Of a DNA stretch of 64,000 bases, positions 1-8,002 are shown one piece after another. The position numbers and the translations under genes were made by a program. Within the stretch, counting starts at the first letter, position 1. Each line of letters starts with the position of its first letter. This DNA is from Bacteroidota bacterium (GTDB lineage: Bacteria > Bacteroidota > Bacteroidia > NS11-12g > UBA955). The notes under the pieces are model-generated. The model was given only the letters and a program-made list of their open reading frames with translations, was not told the origin of the DNA and made no database searches. The DNA lies in assembly GCA_963169345.1 (NCBI GenBank), contig CAUJCT010000033.1, positions 62,001 to 126,000 of the forward strand, in the 5' to 3' direction.

Positions 1-822
1 GTTTTGAGTGGGGAGTATTTTGAAGCCGAAGTGGCATTGATGACTTATGACACAAAAGTTCAATCGGTCATGAAGATTAATGGAAGAAATATAGAAGTGA
101 AGGATGGAATTGGCAGACTGAGAATACCTGCATTTGGGACCAATTCACAACAACTCATTGCCGAGATTGAAACAATGGATCCAAATACCGGTAAAGCCAT
201 CACCGTAAAATCAGAACCATTGGTTTGGAACTCCTATGAAGGTTCTGCAGCAATTTCTGCGGAAAATATGAATGTGCTCTTTTTCGGACTCGAAAATCCC
301 ATCATGATATCAGTACCGGGTATAACCCCTGAAAATACCATTGTTAGTTCGACTAATGGCATTTCATTGAGAAAACTAGGAGCAGGAAAATATATGGCAA
401 CTGTTTCAGGAAATGCCAGGGAAGGCAAAGTTTTGGTTAGTGCTCGAATGTCAGATGGAAAAATTAAATCTATGGGTGAAATGAAATTCAGATTGCGCAC
501 TGTTCCAAAGCCAAAAATCAAATTGGGTAGCCTTGAGTCTGGTACTTATGACAAAGCCACTGTGCTCATGCAGCAGTTTTTATTTGCAGCACTGGAGGAT
601 TTTTATTTTCAAGGTGTGGGTTATAAAATAAGCGGCTATTCAGCACATCTGGTCTCTAAGAAAGCCTCTCAGGATGTATCTGTGACTGGCAATTCAACTG
701 ATAAAATGAAATCAATGATATCAGGTGCTAAGTCAGGCGATTTGCTTTATATCAACGATATCAAAGTAAGTGGTCCGAATGGCCCTGTGAAGGTGGGTGA
801 TTTTTCAATAATGATTAAATAA
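1..822 (+). CDS. gldM: GldM, C-terminal part (T9SS/gliding motor subunit), 5' end outside window
   Basis: The frame is open from base 1, so only the last 273 or so residues are present. The fragment is the periplasmic part of GldM: beta-rich domains ending in a conserved C-terminal domain with a ligand-like turn near GDLLYINDIKVSGPNG. GldM is anchored in the inner membrane by one N-terminal helix (not visible here) and with GldL forms the proton-driven motor of the type IX secretion system, reaching through the periplasm to the GldK/GldN ring. The next gene is gldN, 10 bp downstream, which matches the conserved gldKLMN order. Family assignment is from sequence recognition and synteny. Confidence 0.9.
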   Translation, partial: VLSGEYFEAEVALMTYDTKVQSVMKINGRNIEVKDGIGRLRIPAFGTNSQQLIAEIETMDPNTGKAITVKSEPLVWNSYEGSAAISAENMNVLFFGLENPIMISVPGITPENTIVSSTNGISLRKLGAGKYMATVSGNAREGKVLVSARMSDGKIKSMGEMKFRLRTVPKPKIKLGSLESGTYDKATVLMQQFLFAALEDFYFQGVGYKISGYSAHLVSKKASQDVSVTGNSTDKMKSMISGAKSGDLLYINDIKVSGPNGPVKVGDFSIMIK

Positions 823-832
823 ATATTTAGAT

Positions 833-1687
833 ATGAAAAGGATAAATTTTGCTTCAATTTTGAAATTATTGTGTCTTTTGATTCTGCCGGAATTGAAAGC
901 TCAGATTGATTACACTGATTTTATAACCAGTGGTGAATTAAACTCTTATTACAAAGTAGCGGTTAGGGAGAGAACTGCGACACCATTTGTGTATCTGCGC
1001 GAAGGGGATGTTAAATACACAAAGCGTGTCATTCGTTGTATAGACACCCGCCAAAAGATGAATATGTCCATCAATTGGCCTAAAAGTGCCCTGAATGCCC
1101 ATATGTTTAATGCTTTGTGGGAAGGGCTGATCACACCTTACAAGAACGATTCGCTGATGACACCATACACAACCACCGATTACCGCAGTCGACTGTCTAC
1201 TCAGGTGCATATATTTATTCCGACAGATCCGGAGGACCCAACAATTGGATACGACTCCATAATTGATGTGGTAACTGAAGCCCACACTATTAAGAAATTT
1301 CTTGTTATGGAAGAATGGAATTTCGACTTCAAACATGGTGTTTTCAAACCCAGAATATTGGCATTAGCCCCAATTTTTCAAAAAGATATTGGTATAGGTC
1401 TTAGTCCTGAACAACCACTTTGCTGGATAAAAATGGATCAGGCCACCAGAGATGTGATGAGCAAATGGGAGTTTTTTAACAGACAAAATGATGCTGCCAG
1501 GCTGAGTTTCGACGATTTGTTTCAAATGCGCCTGTTCGATAGCTATATTGTTTTTGAGAGCAATGTGTTTGATAATTATATCAGTGATTTCCAGGAGTAC
1601 GAAAATGATAAAGAGGGTGCATTGCTTAAGTCAGATGAGATAAAAAACGACCTCTTTACATTCGAACACGATCTTTGGCAATTCTAA
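833..1687 (+). CDS. gldN: GldN, type IX secretion/gliding ring component
   Basis: This 284-residue protein starts with a signal peptide of about 24 residues ending in LKAQ. The mature part begins with a segment predicted to be exported and has the GldN-type central region (YTKRVIRCID near residue 62, DLFQMRLFDSYI near 226). GldN (PorN in Porphyromonas) pairs with the lipoprotein GldK in a periplasmic ring under the outer membrane and contacts GldM. It lies 10 bp after gldM and is followed by an intrinsic terminator, so it is the last gene of this operon. Confidence 0.93.
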   Translation: MKRINFASILKLLCLLILPELKAQIDYTDFITSGELNSYYKVAVRERTATPFVYLREGDVKYTKRVIRCIDTRQKMNMSINWPKSALNAHMFNALWEGLITPYKNDSLMTPYTTTDYRSRLSTQVHIFIPTDPEDPTIGYDSIIDVVTEAHTIKKFLVMEEWNFDFKHGVFKPRILALAPIFQKDIGIGLSPEQPLCWIKMDQATRDVMSKWEFFNRQNDAARLSFDDLFQMRLFDSYIVFESNVFDNYISDFQEYENDKEGALLKSDEIKNDLFTFEHDLWQF

Positions 1688-1762
1688 TTTTCCGGCAACT
1701 ATGAAAAGGTAAAATTGAAAATGTGAGTCGATAAGCGAAAATAGGTGTTCGCAGAAGTGAGT

Positions 1763-1792
1763 AAATGGGTTCTTCGGGACCCATTTTTTTTT
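1763..1792 (+). terminator. Intrinsic terminator after gldN
   Basis: Arms AAATGGGT (1763-1770) and ACCCATTT (1779-1786) form a stem with a short loop and run into nine T residues (1784-1792). It ends the gldMN operon ahead of typA. Confidence 0.85.
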
Positions 1793-1871
1793 GGTAGGTG
1801 GGAAGGGGGCAGTTGGAGTTTATGTTCCCGAGCCAATAAAATTAAAGCTTCCTCTTTAGAGAATTATTCCC

Positions 1872-1879
1872 TATCTTTG
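1872..1879 (+). promoter_or_regulatory. Bacteroidota -7 promoter box for typA (TATCTTTG)
   Basis: TATCTTTG followed by CA matches the TAnnTTTG consensus of the Bacteroidota housekeeping sigma factor. It is 17 nt before the typA ATG, giving a predicted leader of about 12 nt. No clear -33 TTTG was seen. Confidence 0.65.
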
Positions 1880-1896
1880 CAAACTTTTTTTAATAC

Positions 1897-3702
1897 ATGC
1901 AGGCCATAAGAAACATAGCAATTATTGCTCACGTCGACCACGGCAAAACGACTTTGGTAGATAAAATCCTACATCACTGTAATCTTTTTCGTGAAAATGA
2001 AGAATCCGGTGAATTAATACTGGATAACAACGACTTAGAACGTGAAAGAGGGATTACAATTTTCTCCAAAAACGTTTCAGTGCAGTACAAAGGTGTCAAG
2101 ATTAATATCATTGATACACCTGGTCACGCCGATTTCGGTGGTGAAGTTGAACGTGTACTTAAAATGGCTGATGGTGTTGTGTTGCTGGTGGACGCTTTCG
2201 AAGGTCCTATGCCTCAAACCCGTTTCGTATTGCAAAAAGCACTTCAGCTCGGACTAAAACCAATCTTGCTTATCAATAAAGTGGATAAGGAAAATTGCCG
2301 TCCGGATGAAGTTCACGAAGCAGTATTTGATTTGTTCTTCAATTTGGAAGCATCTGAAGAGCAATTGAGCTTCCCAACTATTTACGGTAGCAGTAAGCAA
2401 GGTTGGATGAGCACCGATTATAAGACCAAAACTGAAAATATTGCACCATTGCTGGATTGCATTCTGGATTATGTGCCTGCTCCGACCATTCACGAAGGAA
2501 CACTTCAGGTGCAGATCACTTCACTTGATTACAGCAACTATCTTGGACGTATTGCGGTAGGTAAAGTGCACAGAGGTATGATAAAAGACAATCAGCCGGT
2601 AACGCTTGTCAGAAACGATGGTACCATGTCTAAAATGCGTGTTAAAGAACTTTACACTTTTGAAGGCCTTGGCAAAAAGAAAGTCAATGAACTTCAAAAT
2701 GGTGATATCTGTGCTATTGTTGGTTTAGAGAATTTCCAGATTGGTGACGTTGTTGCAGATTTCGAAAATCCGGAAGGCATGGAGAAAATTAAAATTGACG
2801 AACCAACCATGAGTATGGTTTTCACAATTAACAATTCTCCGTTCTTTGGTAAAGAGGGTAAGTTTGTTACTTCAAGGCACGTGAGAGAAAGATTGGAAAA
2901 AGAAACAGAGAAGAATCTTGCCTTAAAAATTGAAGATACAGAAAGCCCTGATAGCATTCTGGTTTATGGAAGAGGTGTATTGCACTTATCCATTTTAATA
3001 GAAACGATGAGAAGGGAAGGTTACGAACTTCAGGTTGGTATGCCACGTGTTATCATCAAGGAAATAGATGGTGTTAAATGCGAACCAATAGAGATGCTGG
3101 TTGTAGACGTGCCTGAAGAGTTTTCTGGTAAAGTGATAGAACTGGCTACTCAGAAAAAAGGTGAATTGCTGATTATGCAGCCAAAAGGGGATATGCAGCA
3201 CCTCGAATTCAAAATTCCTTCAAGAGGATTAATGGGTTTAAGAAGTGCTATGTTGACTGCCACTCAGGGTGAGGCTATTATGGCGCACAGATTTGAGGCT
3301 TATGAGCCATGGAAAGGCGAGATGATGGGCAGAATCAATGGTTCTTTGGTAAGCATGGAAACTGGCACCAGTACAGCTTATGCAATTGATAAAATGCAGG
3401 ACAGAGGAATTTTCTTTGTAGAGCCAGGTGAAGAGATCTATGAAGGACAGGTTGTAGGAGAAAATAATCGTCAGGATGATATGGTTTTAAATCTGGTTAG
3501 AGCAAAGCAGTTGACCAATTTTAGGGCTGCAGGTAAGGATGATTCTGCTAAAATGGCGCCTAAGAAACAATTTTCTTTAGAAGAAGCATTAGAATATATT
3601 CAAAAGGATGAGTACGTTGAAATTACTCCTAAATCATTAAGAATCAGAAAAATATACTTAAAACAAACAGACAGAGAGCGCTTTGCAAAGCAACTCGTGT
3701 AA
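1897..3702 (+). CDS. typA: TypA/BipA ribosome-associated GTPase
   Basis: This 601-residue translational GTPase of the EF-G family is full length for TypA/BipA. The G1 motif AHVDHGKTTL is at residues 11-20, switch II DTPGHADF near 71, and NKVD near 127. Domain II, an EF-G C-terminal fold (LHLSILIETMRREGYELQVG) and the BipA-specific C-terminal domain follow. It binds the 70S ribosome at the A site and supports 50S assembly and growth under stress or cold. It has its own promoter and is monocistronic here, with the gldN terminator before it and a new promoter after it. Confidence 0.96.
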   Translation: MQAIRNIAIIAHVDHGKTTLVDKILHHCNLFRENEESGELILDNNDLERERGITIFSKNVSVQYKGVKINIIDTPGHADFGGEVERVLKMADGVVLLVDAFEGPMPQTRFVLQKALQLGLKPILLINKVDKENCRPDEVHEAVFDLFFNLEASEEQLSFPTIYGSSKQGWMSTDYKTKTENIAPLLDCILDYVPAPTIHEGTLQVQITSLDYSNYLGRIAVGKVHRGMIKDNQPVTLVRNDGTMSKMRVKELYTFEGLGKKKVNELQNGDICAIVGLENFQIGDVVADFENPEGMEKIKIDEPTMSMVFTINNSPFFGKEGKFVTSRHVRERLEKETEKNLALKIEDTESPDSILVYGRGVLHLSILIETMRREGYELQVGMPRVIIKEIDGVKCEPIEMLVVDVPEEFSGKVIELATQKKGELLIMQPKGDMQHLEFKIPSRGLMGLRSAMLTATQGEAIMAHRFEAYEPWKGEMMGRINGSLVSMETGTSTAYAIDKMQDRGIFFVEPGEEIYEGQVVGENNRQDDMVLNLVRAKQLTNFRAAGKDDSAKMAPKKQFSLEEALEYIQKDEYVEITPKSLRIRKIYLKQTDRERFAKQLV

Positions 3703-3765
3703 TAAAATTTATACAAAATGTTAATATTTTATTGTTTAGGTATTTTTTATGTGATTTTTAGTCTA

Positions 3766-3773
3766 TAAATTTG
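3766..3773 (+). promoter_or_regulatory. -7 promoter box (TAAATTTG) for the small lipoprotein gene
   Basis: TAAATTTG followed by CA fits TAnnTTTG and lies 28 nt before the ATG at 3802, in an AT-rich segment after typA. Confidence 0.6.
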
Positions 3774-3801
3774 CACCCAATTTTAATTATAAAATAGAAA
3801 A

Positions 3802-4023
3802 ATGAAAAAATTATTAGTTATCGCTATCGCTGCATTCGCTTTCACAGCTTGCAACAACTCTGCTAAACAAGAAGAAACTACTAATGCTGACAGCGCTGCT
3901 GCTACAACTACTGAGACTGCTCCAGTTGAAGCTGCTCCAGTTGAAGCTGCTCCAGTTGATTCTGCTGCTGCAACAACTACTCCAGCTGAAACTCCAGCTA
4001 CTACAGCTCCAGCTACAAAGTAA
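3802..4023 (+). CDS. Small Ala/Thr/Pro-rich lipoprotein, function unknown
   Basis: This 73-residue protein has a lipoprotein signal (MKKLLVIAIAAFAFTAC, lipid-anchored Cys at residue 17) and a low-complexity tail of Ala, Thr, Pro and acidic residues. The tail holds three copies of APVEA/APVD encoded by a 15-bp tandem repeat (about 3918-3962). It also has two DSA triplets, each followed by an Ala/Thr run. DSA fits the D(S/T)(A/I/L/M/T/V) O-glycosylation motif known in Bacteroides. The gene has its own promoter and a strong terminator, so it is a stand-alone unit. No function can be assigned; a surface or periplasmic glycoprotein is an inference. The opposite strand is also open across it, which is a side effect of the repeats. 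Confidence 0.8.
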   Translation: MKKLLVIAIAAFAFTACNNSAKQEETTNADSAAATTTETAPVEAAPVEAAPVDSAAATTTPAETPATTAPATK

Positions 4024-4040
4024 TTGTCAACATTCTTTAA

Positions 4041-4075
4041 AAATGCAGTCATTTTCGATGACTGCATTTTTTTTT
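4041..4075 (+). terminator. Intrinsic terminator after the small lipoprotein
   Basis: A perfect 12-bp stem (AAATGCAGTCAT, 4041-4052, with its complement 4058-4069) closes a 5-nt loop and leads into an uninterrupted T tract to 4075. Confidence 0.92.
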
Positions 4076-4098
4076 GCCCTGTTTTAATGAAATAATCG

Positions 4099-4106
4099 TA
4101 TATTTG
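4099..4106 (+). promoter_or_regulatory. -7 promoter box (TATATTTG) six nt before the ATG at 4113
   Basis: TATATTTG followed by CAGCGA and then ATG. Six nucleotides between box and start codon puts the start codon at or next to the expected transcription start, so the mRNA is predicted to be leaderless. A TTG at 4074-4076 could be the -33 element, with a slightly long 22-nt spacer. Confidence 0.65.
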
Positions 4107-4112
4107 CAGCGA

Positions 4113-4451
4113 ATGAGGAAACTTTACGCCTTAATTTTAACCTTTTTAATGGTAATTAGCTCAGTTAGCGCCGAAACTAATCCGGTGGCTTTTAAACTGT
4201 ATCCTAATCCATTAACCGGAGACGTATTACAGGTCAACTTCGACGTGGAGTTCAAACCTGGTCAGGTTTATAATTTTGTCATCACCAACGTTATTGGTCA
4301 GGTGGTTTATACCCACAACCTAACAGACGAAGAAATCAAAAAAGGAAGTTTTACAGTTCGTCTTGACGAAGTGAAACTTGACAAAGGTGTTTACCTGGCT
4401 AAAATGGTCAATGGTGATCACTCTTCTGTTCAAAAACTGGTTGTCAGGTAA
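4113..4451 (+). CDS. Secreted protein consisting almost only of a T9SS type A sorting domain
   Basis: This 112-residue protein has a signal peptide (about residues 1-20, ending VSAE) followed at once by a type A sorting domain: the FKLYPNP motif, VNFDVEF, the VIGQVVY strand, LDKGVYLAKM, and the terminal VQKLVVR. Such domains normally sit at the end of large cargo proteins and direct export through the T9SS; here there is no cargo domain. I chose the ATG at 4113 because the signal peptide begins there. The upstream TTG (4074) lies in the previous terminator. Its stop overlaps the ATG of the next gene by one base, so it is co-translated with the S4-domain gene. Confidence 0.8.
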   Translation: MRKLYALILTFLMVISSVSAETNPVAFKLYPNPLTGDVLQVNFDVEFKPGQVYNFVITNVIGQVVYTHNLTDEEIKKGSFTVRLDEVKLDKGVYLAKMVNGDHSSVQKLVVR

Positions 4452-4663
4452 TGGACACCATCGAGTTCCGTCTAAAGGAAGAATTCATCCCCCTTATCCA
4501 ATTACTTAAATTTACAGGTATTGCCGAATCCGGCGCTCAGGCTTCCGAATTGGTTGAAAGTGGACTGGTATTGTGCAATGGCGAAATAGAAACCCGTAAA
4601 CGCTATAAGGTCCGCAAAGGGGATACCATCCAAATAGAATCTCAATCCGTATTAGTGCTATGA
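4451..4663 (+). CDS. S4-domain RNA-binding protein (YbcJ/YaaA-like)
   Basis: A 70-residue stand-alone S4 domain. The segment LLKFTGIAESGAQASELVESGLVLCNGE (about residues 19-46) has the two-helix RNA-binding shape and the conserved turn, ending with KVRKGDTIQI. Small proteins of this type bind structured RNA, probably rRNA. The start ATG overlaps the stop of the preceding gene (TAATG) and its stop overlaps the next start (ATGA), so three unrelated products are translationally coupled. Confidence 0.85.
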   Translation: MDTIEFRLKEEFIPLIQLLKFTGIAESGAQASELVESGLVLCNGEIETRKRYKVRKGDTIQIESQSVLVL

Positions 4664-5127
4664 ACTGCGTCATTCGTGCAGCAGAACCTCGTGATGTCAA
4701 GACTATTCATAGCCTGATATACGAGCTGGCAGTATTTGAAAAAGCACCTCATGAAATGGTGAATACACCCGATAAGCTTCTGGAGCACGGTTTCGGAGCT
4801 CACCCATTCTTCATTTGTTTTGTTGCTGAAGTTGATAATGAAATCGTCGGTATGTCTCTTAATTACATCCGATATTCAACCTGGAAAGGCCCTGTGCTAT
4901 ATCTCGAAGACCTTATCGTCACTGAATCTCAAAGAGGAAAAGGTTATGGCAAAGCTTTGTTCGAACATACCTTGAATTACGCAAAACAAAATGCATTTGC
5001 TCGTTTGCAGTGGCAGGTATTGGACTGGAATACACCTGCCATAGATTTTTATAAAGGGTTTGGTGCCGGTTTCGACGCCGAATGGCTCAATGCCTGGGTG
5101 GAATTACATAAAGAAATTAATTCGTAA
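4660..5127 (+). CDS. GNAT family N-acetyltransferase, spermidine/thialysine acetyltransferase type
   Basis: This 155-residue GNAT protein has the acetyl-CoA loop QRGKGYG near residue 88. It matches the SAT/SAT2 branch along its whole length: ELAVFEKAP near 24, the NYIRYSTWKG and LYLEDLIV block near 66-84, and VLDWNTPAIDFYKGFGA near 120-136. Family members acetylate polyamines or thialysine; the substrate here is not shown. The gene overlaps the S4-domain gene by 4 bp and ends this operon. Confidence 0.85.
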   Translation: MNCVIRAAEPRDVKTIHSLIYELAVFEKAPHEMVNTPDKLLEHGFGAHPFFICFVAEVDNEIVGMSLNYIRYSTWKGPVLYLEDLIVTESQRGKGYGKALFEHTLNYAKQNAFARLQWQVLDWNTPAIDFYKGFGAGFDAEWLNAWVELHKEINS

Positions 5128-5619
5128 TTAGAATTTCATTTTTTGATAGTTGTTCTTTAGTGACTCAAGAATCTTTAGAATTCAATTTATCTTAATCTCC
5201 AATTTTTTAAATCAGTATTTCTATAATACTTGCAATCCTTATTTAAAGAAAAATAAATAACACATCATTTGTATTTAAATATCTATGTTACAATTTTAGA
5301 AATTTCTACGAAACATTTTTGGAAGAGGATGTGCGGGTTGAGTCCACGAACGCGTAGAATTTAAATCATGGCAGCCACGAGCAGGAAAGGTATGCAGCGG
5401 CAAAGCCATGATTGAAATTTTGGTTCGTGGTGGCCTTTTTTTGCTTACTTTTTTTTGCCATAAAAAAAAGTAAGTGCCACGCCTGCGGCATGAGCAGGCA
5501 AAATATAATAATTATTAGTTTAATGGATTGTCTATATTGTTTTACTCATTGAACTAACTCTAAAGCTATTAACATAGATAGCTCTTAAGGCAATTCCAAA
5601 ATTCAAAAAAGAAATTCTT
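5128..5619. other. Gene-free segment between convergent genes, with nested inverted repeats at its centre
   Basis: This segment lies between the GNAT gene (+) and the ABC permease (-). The outer parts (5128-5340 and 5500-5619) are AT-rich with no open frame or RNA gene that I can support. The centre, 5344-5499, holds the structured element listed separately. Confidence 0.75.
5344..5499. repeat. Nested inverted-repeat element (three stem-loops), possible REP/MITE-like element or structured RNA
   Basis: Three stems occur in a row. Arms 5344-5372 and 5405-5430 share CCACGAAC and ATCATGGC at their ends, with a slightly mismatched centre rich in AATTT. A perfect 13-bp hairpin, CTTACTTTTTTTT (5444-5456) with AAAAAAAAGTAAG (5462-5474), has a GCCAT loop. 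GCCTGC (5481-5486) pairs with GCAGGC (5494-5499). The words GCCACG and GAGCAGG recur inside and after the big stem. The GC-rich core stands out from its AT-rich flanks. No protein is encoded. It may also end transcription from both sides. No second copy was found in this window. Confidence 0.6.
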
Positions 5620-6915
5620 TCAACTTTTATTGAATAACCATTTAAAAATCTGTTTATAACTGGCTTTCTGTCCATAGCTTAATATACCAATTCTGTATAT
5701 TTTACCAGCTAACCAAACAACCAATATAAAACTTGCAAAAAGTATGGTTGCCGACAATGCTATTTCAGCCCAGCTAACATCAAATGGCAGTCTTACCATC
5801 ATAACTACCGGTGAAGTCAGTGGAATCATACTGCACCATACAGCTAAGCTCGAATTAGGGTCTTTGATAACTGCTATTTGAGCAATCACCAATCCGAGAA
5901 TCAATGGCATGGAAACAGGAAACATGAATTGTTGTGTTTCTGTATCGCTGTCAACAGCACTTCCTATGGCTGCAAATAAAGAACTGTAGAGTAGAAATCC
6001 TCCGAAGAAGAACACAACAAACCCTACGACAATTTTAGTAAGATTCAGACTTTGAAACTGGAAAAGTTCCATTACCTCTGACATATTGCCTGCCTCTTGT
6101 TTAGGGATGTTCTGACTGATTTGTTGCACATCATGCGCATTGATTTGTTCTGCACCAATGGCAACAGTCAATACGGTAACAAAAACTCCCGACAAAATAA
6201 TCCATGCTAAAAACTGAGTCAGTCCTACCATTGCCACCCCTAAAATTTTACCCATCATGAGTTCAAATGGTTTGACAGCTGAGACGATAATTTCAACTAT
6301 CCTGTTATTTTTCTCTTCTGTTACACCTCTCATTATCATAACGCCATACATAAAAATGAACAAATAAATAATGAAAGCTCCAATGTAGCCAATTCCTGAT
6401 TTTAACTCTGTGCCGCTGTTTTGACCGCTCAATAACTGATCTTTCATGTAAATTTTTTGATGCATGCTGTCAATCATGGAAGCACTTAATCCTTTTTGAG
6501 ATAATCGCGAATTAAAATAGTGATTGGACAATAACTCTTTTAGCTCCTGGCGGTCGGTAATAGATAAACTTTTTTTACCGATTAAGTCCATGCTGTCTCC
6601 CTTGAAGTTATTGATTCTTAACAACAAAATATTCTCATCATCTGCAACCTCTTTTTTCGCATCAATGCTGTCGCTGATAAAAGCAAATTTGTAGGCTTTT
6701 TTGGTTGCAGGAAGGGCATTGTTTAATGACTGATAAGGGTCGTAAACCAAGACAGTTCGTGACTCTGTTTTGCTTAATTGACTGAAGGAAATGAGAAATA
6801 TCACCCCATAAAAAGCTGCTATCAGCAAGGGGCCGAGTAAGGTCATTATTATAAAAGACTTCTTGGAGACTCGTGTAATATATTCGTGTTTTAATATGAG
6901 TAAAATGTTTTTCAT
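5620..6915 (-). CDS. ABC transporter permease, NatB-like (ABC-2 type)
   Basis: This 431-residue membrane protein has one N-terminal helix (residues about 23-45), a large external domain (about 50-175) and five or six further helices from about 178 to the C terminus (for example IGAFIIYLFIFMYGVMIMRG and a late LFASFILVVWLAGKIY). This is the layout of NatB-type ABC-2 permeases, with the conserved VTEEKNNRIVEIIVSAVKPFELMMGKILG block after the first core helix. It forms an exporter with the ATPase gene 11 bp upstream. NatAB exports sodium; the substrate here is not shown. Confidence 0.88.
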   Translation of the reverse strand: MKNILLILKHEYITRVSKKSFIIMTLLGPLLIAAFYGVIFLISFSQLSKTESRTVLVYDPYQSLNNALPATKKAYKFAFISDSIDAKKEVADDENILLLRINNFKGDSMDLIGKKSLSITDRQELKELLSNHYFNSRLSQKGLSASMIDSMHQKIYMKDQLLSGQNSGTELKSGIGYIGAFIIYLFIFMYGVMIMRGVTEEKNNRIVEIIVSAVKPFELMMGKILGVAMVGLTQFLAWIILSGVFVTVLTVAIGAEQINAHDVQQISQNIPKQEAGNMSEVMELFQFQSLNLTKIVVGFVVFFFGGFLLYSSLFAAIGSAVDSDTETQQFMFPVSMPLILGLVIAQIAVIKDPNSSLAVWCSMIPLTSPVVMMVRLPFDVSWAEIALSATILFASFILVVWLAGKIYRIGILSYGQKASYKQIFKWLFNKS

Positions 6916-6926
6916 GCTGAAGTTAA

Positions 6927-7829
6927 TTAACTGACGGATTGAATAAAGATATCGTGAATACTTGGCATATAGACATTAAATGCCAATAATTCGGATTGAG
7001 GCATTACTTGTTTCAGGAAATCATTATGACTCATATTTTGTAACTTAACCATATATTTGGGATATCCTGCATCTGTCACTGTTTCGCTTAACAGTTCAAT
7101 ACCGGCTTGGTTGAATTGGATTGGTTTTTCGCTCACCAATTCAAATTTATCTGAACGGAAACGCTGTTTAATATCTGAAACTTTACCATCCAGAATGTTT
7201 TTTGACTGATGAATCAGTGCCATATAATCACAAAGTTTTTCGACACTTTCCATTCGGTGGGTGGAGAATAAAATTGTAACGCCTTTTTGCTTTAATTCAA
7301 GTATGATATCTGTAAGCAACTCAGCATTGACGGGGTCAAAACCACTAAATGGTTCATCTAAAATGAGCAATTCTGGTTCATTGATGACAGCTACAATAAA
7401 CTGAATTTTTTGTTGCATGCCTTTACTAAACTCTTCGATTTTCTTGTTTCGAATCTCGTATAAGCCCATTTTTTTAAGCCACCAGTGTGCTTTATCCAAT
7501 GCTTCACGACTGTTGAGTCCCCTGAGTTTTGCAAAGTAAGTCAACTGGTCAATTACCTTGACTTTTTTATACAATCCTCTTTCTTCCGGTAGATAACCTA
7601 TTCTGCGTATATGTTCCGGGCCTAGTATCTCACCATCAAATAAGACCTGACCTTCATCTGCTTTTGTAATTTGGTTGATGATACGGATTAATGAAGTTTT
7701 ACCTGCACCATTTGGTCCAAGTAATCCGTAAATACACGATTTAGGTATAGTTAATGTAACCTTGTCGAGCGCCGTTTTTCCTGTATAGAATTTAGAAACG
7801 CCCTTAATCTCCAGAATGTGATTCCCCAT
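6927..7829 (-). CDS. ABC transporter ATP-binding protein, NatA-like
   Basis: A 300-residue ABC ATPase. Walker A is GPNGAGKTS near residue 39, the signature is FSKGMQQKIQF near 133, Walker B is LLILDEPFSGFDP near 153, and the H-loop is STHRME near 189. A C-terminal extension of about 80 residues is typical of the DUF4162-containing NatA group. It pairs with the permease gene that follows. Confidence 0.9.
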   Translation of the reverse strand: MGNHILEIKGVSKFYTGKTALDKVTLTIPKSCIYGLLGPNGAGKTSLIRIINQITKADEGQVLFDGEILGPEHIRRIGYLPEERGLYKKVKVIDQLTYFAKLRGLNSREALDKAHWWLKKMGLYEIRNKKIEEFSKGMQQKIQFIVAVINEPELLILDEPFSGFDPVNAELLTDIILELKQKGVTILFSTHRMESVEKLCDYMALIHQSKNILDGKVSDIKQRFRSDKFELVSEKPIQFNQAGIELLSETVTDAGYPKYMVKLQNMSHNDFLKQVMPQSELLAFNVYMPSIHDIFIQSVS

Positions 7830-7985
7830 ATCTTTTGCTTTGACTTCAAAACAATGGAAATTTTAATAGCCATTACTGCTTATATCGACAATAAGCTTGA
7901 ATTTGACGATAGAGAAAATGCCGTAATTATTTTTACATAACATTGAGGAGATAGAGATCTTAGTATTTAGTCTCCGTAATATTCC

Positions 7986-7993
7986 TATATTTG
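7986..7993 (+). promoter_or_regulatory. -7 promoter box (TATATTTG) for the M48 protease gene
   Basis: TATATTTG is 9 nt before the ATG at 8003, so the leader is predicted to be only about 3-5 nt. The TTG inside the box (7991) is in frame with the gene, but it is part of the promoter and is not the start. Confidence 0.65.
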
Positions 7994-8002
7994 TCTCTAA
8001 AC

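Noticed and set aside
3783..4067. Minus-strand frame over the small lipoprotein
   Set aside because: Ala/Val-rich reading caused by the tandem repeat; the + strand frame has the lipobox, promoter and terminator.
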